From assembly GCA_013397695.1 (NCBI GenBank), contig VYZI01000121.1:387815-451814 (forward strand): 64,000 nt of DNA, in the 5' to 3' direction. Within the stretch, counting starts at the first letter, position 1. Each line of letters starts with the position of its first letter. Source of the stretch: Centropus unirufus (Eukaryota > Chordata > Aves > Cuculiformes > Centropidae). Of this stretch, positions 62,621 through 64,000 are shown one piece after another. A program made the position numbers and the translations under genes. The notes below the pieces were generated by a model, which did no database searches, was not told the origin of the DNA, and worked only from the letters and a program-made list of their open reading frames with translations.

Positions 62621-62755
62621 CTCCGTGGTCAGTCTCTCTGCCTGGACTGTCCAGAAGGTGCATTCTGCAACGAGACAGGCCTGGCTGCACCTCGGGATTG
62701 TCCAAAAGGGCATTTTTGCTTGGCTGGAAGTTCCTTGCCTCTCCCATGTCCAGTG
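62621..62755 (+). CDS. repeat gene exon 18 (residues 839-883)
   Basis: The acceptor is 'gctccctctccag' and the donor is GTG|GTAAGA, a phase 0-0 exon of 45 codons. It carries L-D-C-P-E-G-A-F-C-N-E-T (N-E-T sequon), D-C-P-K-G-H-F-C-L-A-G and P-C-P-V. It ends at the same point of the module as exon 14. Confidence 0.92.
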
Positions 62756-62833
62756 GTAAGAACTGAATATGGACTTGTTTTTGAAGGCTTCCAGGCCCTT
62801 GGCAGCATTGACTGGTTTTCCCTCTTTGTGTAG

Positions 62834-62977
62834 GGGATGTACACAGATGTAGGCAGGGCAGGTTCGTGCAAGCCCTGCCCAGCAGGCACGTACTGCAGCG
62901 TGGCTGGTCTGACAGAGCCAGAAGGACATTGCCAGCCAGGATATTACTGTGTCCAAGGTTCCAGCAGCTCCTCACCT
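62834..62977 (+). CDS. repeat gene exon 19 (residues 884-931)
   Basis: The acceptor is 'ttccctctttgtgtag' and the donor is CCT|GTGAGT, a phase 0-0 exon of 48 codons. It continues the linker as G-M-Y-T-D, then K-P-C-P-A-G-T-Y-C and H-C-Q-P-G-Y-Y-C-V-Q-G. The intron before it is only 78 bases. Confidence 0.93.
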
Positions 62978-63067
62978 GTGAGTACTGATTATCCTGCATG
63001 GTTTCAGACCTTTTGACACTACAAAAGCTTCCACAAACGATTTCCATTTTATTTTCCTTGCTTTCAG

Positions 63068-63269
63068 GTAGGGCTTCCATTTGGAGACCGTTGCCCACAA
63101 GGGCATTACTGCCCTGCCGGCACAGCGCACCCCAATGAGATGCCATGCCCTGCTGGCACCTGGAACGAACAGAGAGGAGCCCAGGATGCCACTTGGTGTC
63201 TGCCTTGTGCCCCTGGGTATTTCTGCAATATGTCTGGCCAAGCTGCTCCTACTGGAATTTGTGCACGAG
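63068..63269 (+). CDS. repeat gene exon 20 (residues 932-998)
   Basis: The acceptor is 'ttttccttgctttcag' and the donor is CGAG|GTGAGA. It enters in phase 0 and leaves in phase 1. It has R-C-P-Q-G-H-Y-C-P-A-G, the linker 'P-C-P-A-G-T-W-N' and L-P-C-A-P-G-Y-F-C-N-M-S (N-M-S sequon). It closes with I-C-A-R, and the glycine is split with exon 21. The layout resembles exon 9. Confidence 0.94.
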
Positions 63270-63357
63270 GTGAGACAAAGCCAGAACTCCTTTAGCTACT
63301 CAGAAATCCAGTTGATTTTTGAATGGGAGATGAGACTCAAATGCTTTCTGTTTTAAG

Positions 63358-63498
63358 GCTATTACTGCGCAGGAAGAGCAAAGACTGCGAAGCCAGAGGA
63401 TGGCATCACTGGAGATCTTTGTCCTCAAGGACATTTCTGCCCTGCAGGCTCAGCAGCTCCTTCTCCCTGCCCCAGTGGAGAATACAGTAACTCAACAG
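63358..63498 (+). CDS. repeat gene exon 21 (residues 999-1045), last exon seen
   Basis: The acceptor is 'gctttctgttttaag' and the donor is ACAG|GTCAGA, a phase 1-1 exon. It reads Y-Y-C-A-G-R, then L-C-P-Q-G-H-F-C-P-A-G, 'P-C-P-S-G-E-Y-S-N-S-T' (N-S-T sequon). It ends at the start of a 'S-x-G' spacer, so at least one more exon in phase 1 must follow beyond the window. The donor is weaker than the others. Confidence 0.88.
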
Positions 63499-64000
63499 GT
63501 CAGAAATGGATCTTTGCAACTTCAGTGCGGATTGGGAGAGGCAGAAACACAGATTGTGTTTTTTGTCTGTGTCCAAGAATGTCTGTAGAGCTTCTGGCCA
63601 TTAGGAGTATTTGGGGGGGAATAGTGGGCCGAAAGAGGGAGTTTGGGGGAATTCCTTCATTGCTTTTTTTCTCCTGGTGTCACATGGGGAATATGCTATC
63701 CCTGCTACAGCTCATGTGTTAGGATTATAGCAGTGACGCTCAGTGCACAGAAGCTTGGAAGCATCTACCCAGCTTTCCTCGCTGTTCTGCCTCCACCTAA
63801 TGGTGAGCTGTGAAGGAACTGGCACCCTGGGGCTGGTAAAGGGGGTTGAGAATCTTGCTGAATGAAATGCTCCTAGGAGGAGGTACTTGTTGGAAGACCA
63901 GTTATTGCAGGAGAGCTTGTGAAATAATTTTATTTCATTTTCTGCTTCTTTAAGTGCACAACCAGGCAGAGGGGAGTTGTGCACATGGTATTTTTCTTCC
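63499..64000 (+). other. start of intron 21 (partial)
   Basis: After the donor of exon 21 no further cysteine-module coding is seen, so the next exon must lie to the right of the window. Confidence 0.8.

Larger units (their letters stand above)
43931..64000 (+). other. multi-exon gene for a large cysteine-rich GCC2/GCC3-type repeat protein (5' part)
   Basis: Twenty-one coding exons were assembled by hand. All junctions are GT-AG, all phases agree, and the 3,136 coding bases contain no stop. The product is at least 1,045 residues: a signal-like start, then more than thirty C-P-x-G-(Y/F)-x-C cores joined by 'C-P-x-G-T-(Y/F)' linkers. This is the pattern of GCC2/GCC3 or Eph-receptor-like cysteine-rich repeats, which in known proteins lie outside the cell. 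N-glycosylation sequons occur in exons 9, 11, 13, 16, 18, 20 and 21. No transmembrane segment, CUB, EGF or kinase domain is visible in this part. Introns run from 78 to 3,294 bases. The gene continues past the right edge, so the C-terminus is unknown. I do not recognise a named orthologue and infer no function beyond a secreted or surface protein. Confidence 0.9.

Noticed and set aside
43931..63498. Assignment to an Eph receptor, SCUBE or TNF-receptor family gene
   Set aside because: These share Cys-rich modules, but the long array here lacks visible EGF, CUB, fibronectin or kinase parts. The repeat core is better described as GCC2/GCC3-like. No symbol can be defended.
1..64000. tRNA genes, CRISPR arrays, bacterial operons or insertion sequences
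   Set aside because: No tRNA-like B box with cloverleaf context, no regularly spaced direct repeats, and no prokaryotic gene organisation were seen.

Overview
The window looks like nuclear DNA from a bird. At least twelve fragments of CR1 LINE retroposons can be read by eye. Several carry the avian-type 3' end: a 'ttccaacc' box followed by copies of 'attctatgattct'. Genes are split by GT-AG introns, there are no prokaryotic operons, and the DNA is moderately AT-rich. The species cannot be fixed from the sequence alone, and another sauropsid is not formally excluded.

Layout. Positions 1 to about 43,930 contain no coding region I can support. This stretch is non-coding (intergenic, or intronic to a gene outside the window). 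It carries a few CR1 fragments, some hairpins and short tandem repeats, one G-rich cluster and one assembly gap of 27 N (37,531-37,557). From 43,931 to the right edge runs one large multi-exon gene on the + strand. I assembled 21 consecutive coding exons, each with a usable GT-AG boundary. Every reading phase matches across every junction and no stop codon interrupts the frame. Together they encode 1,045 complete residues plus one base of the next codon, and the gene continues beyond the window.

The predicted protein starts with a short, imperfect signal-peptide-like segment. It then consists almost entirely of cysteine-rich modules of the type C-P-x-G-(Y/F)-x-C, followed by a linker such as C-P-x-G-T-(Y/F)-S. 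This is the pattern of the GCC2/GCC3, or Eph-receptor-like, cysteine-rich repeat family. More than thirty cores are visible, with several N-glycosylation sequons between them, so an extracellular or secreted repeat protein is expected. I do not recognise a named gene and give no symbol. No transmembrane or catalytic domain lies in the part seen; such a domain could lie downstream.

The most interesting content is this long gene. Its exon borders fall repeatedly at the same point of the module, which points to growth by exon duplication. Its last three complete introns are all under 100 bases. One module has lost its cysteines. One 220-base intron is largely made of a CR1 copy.
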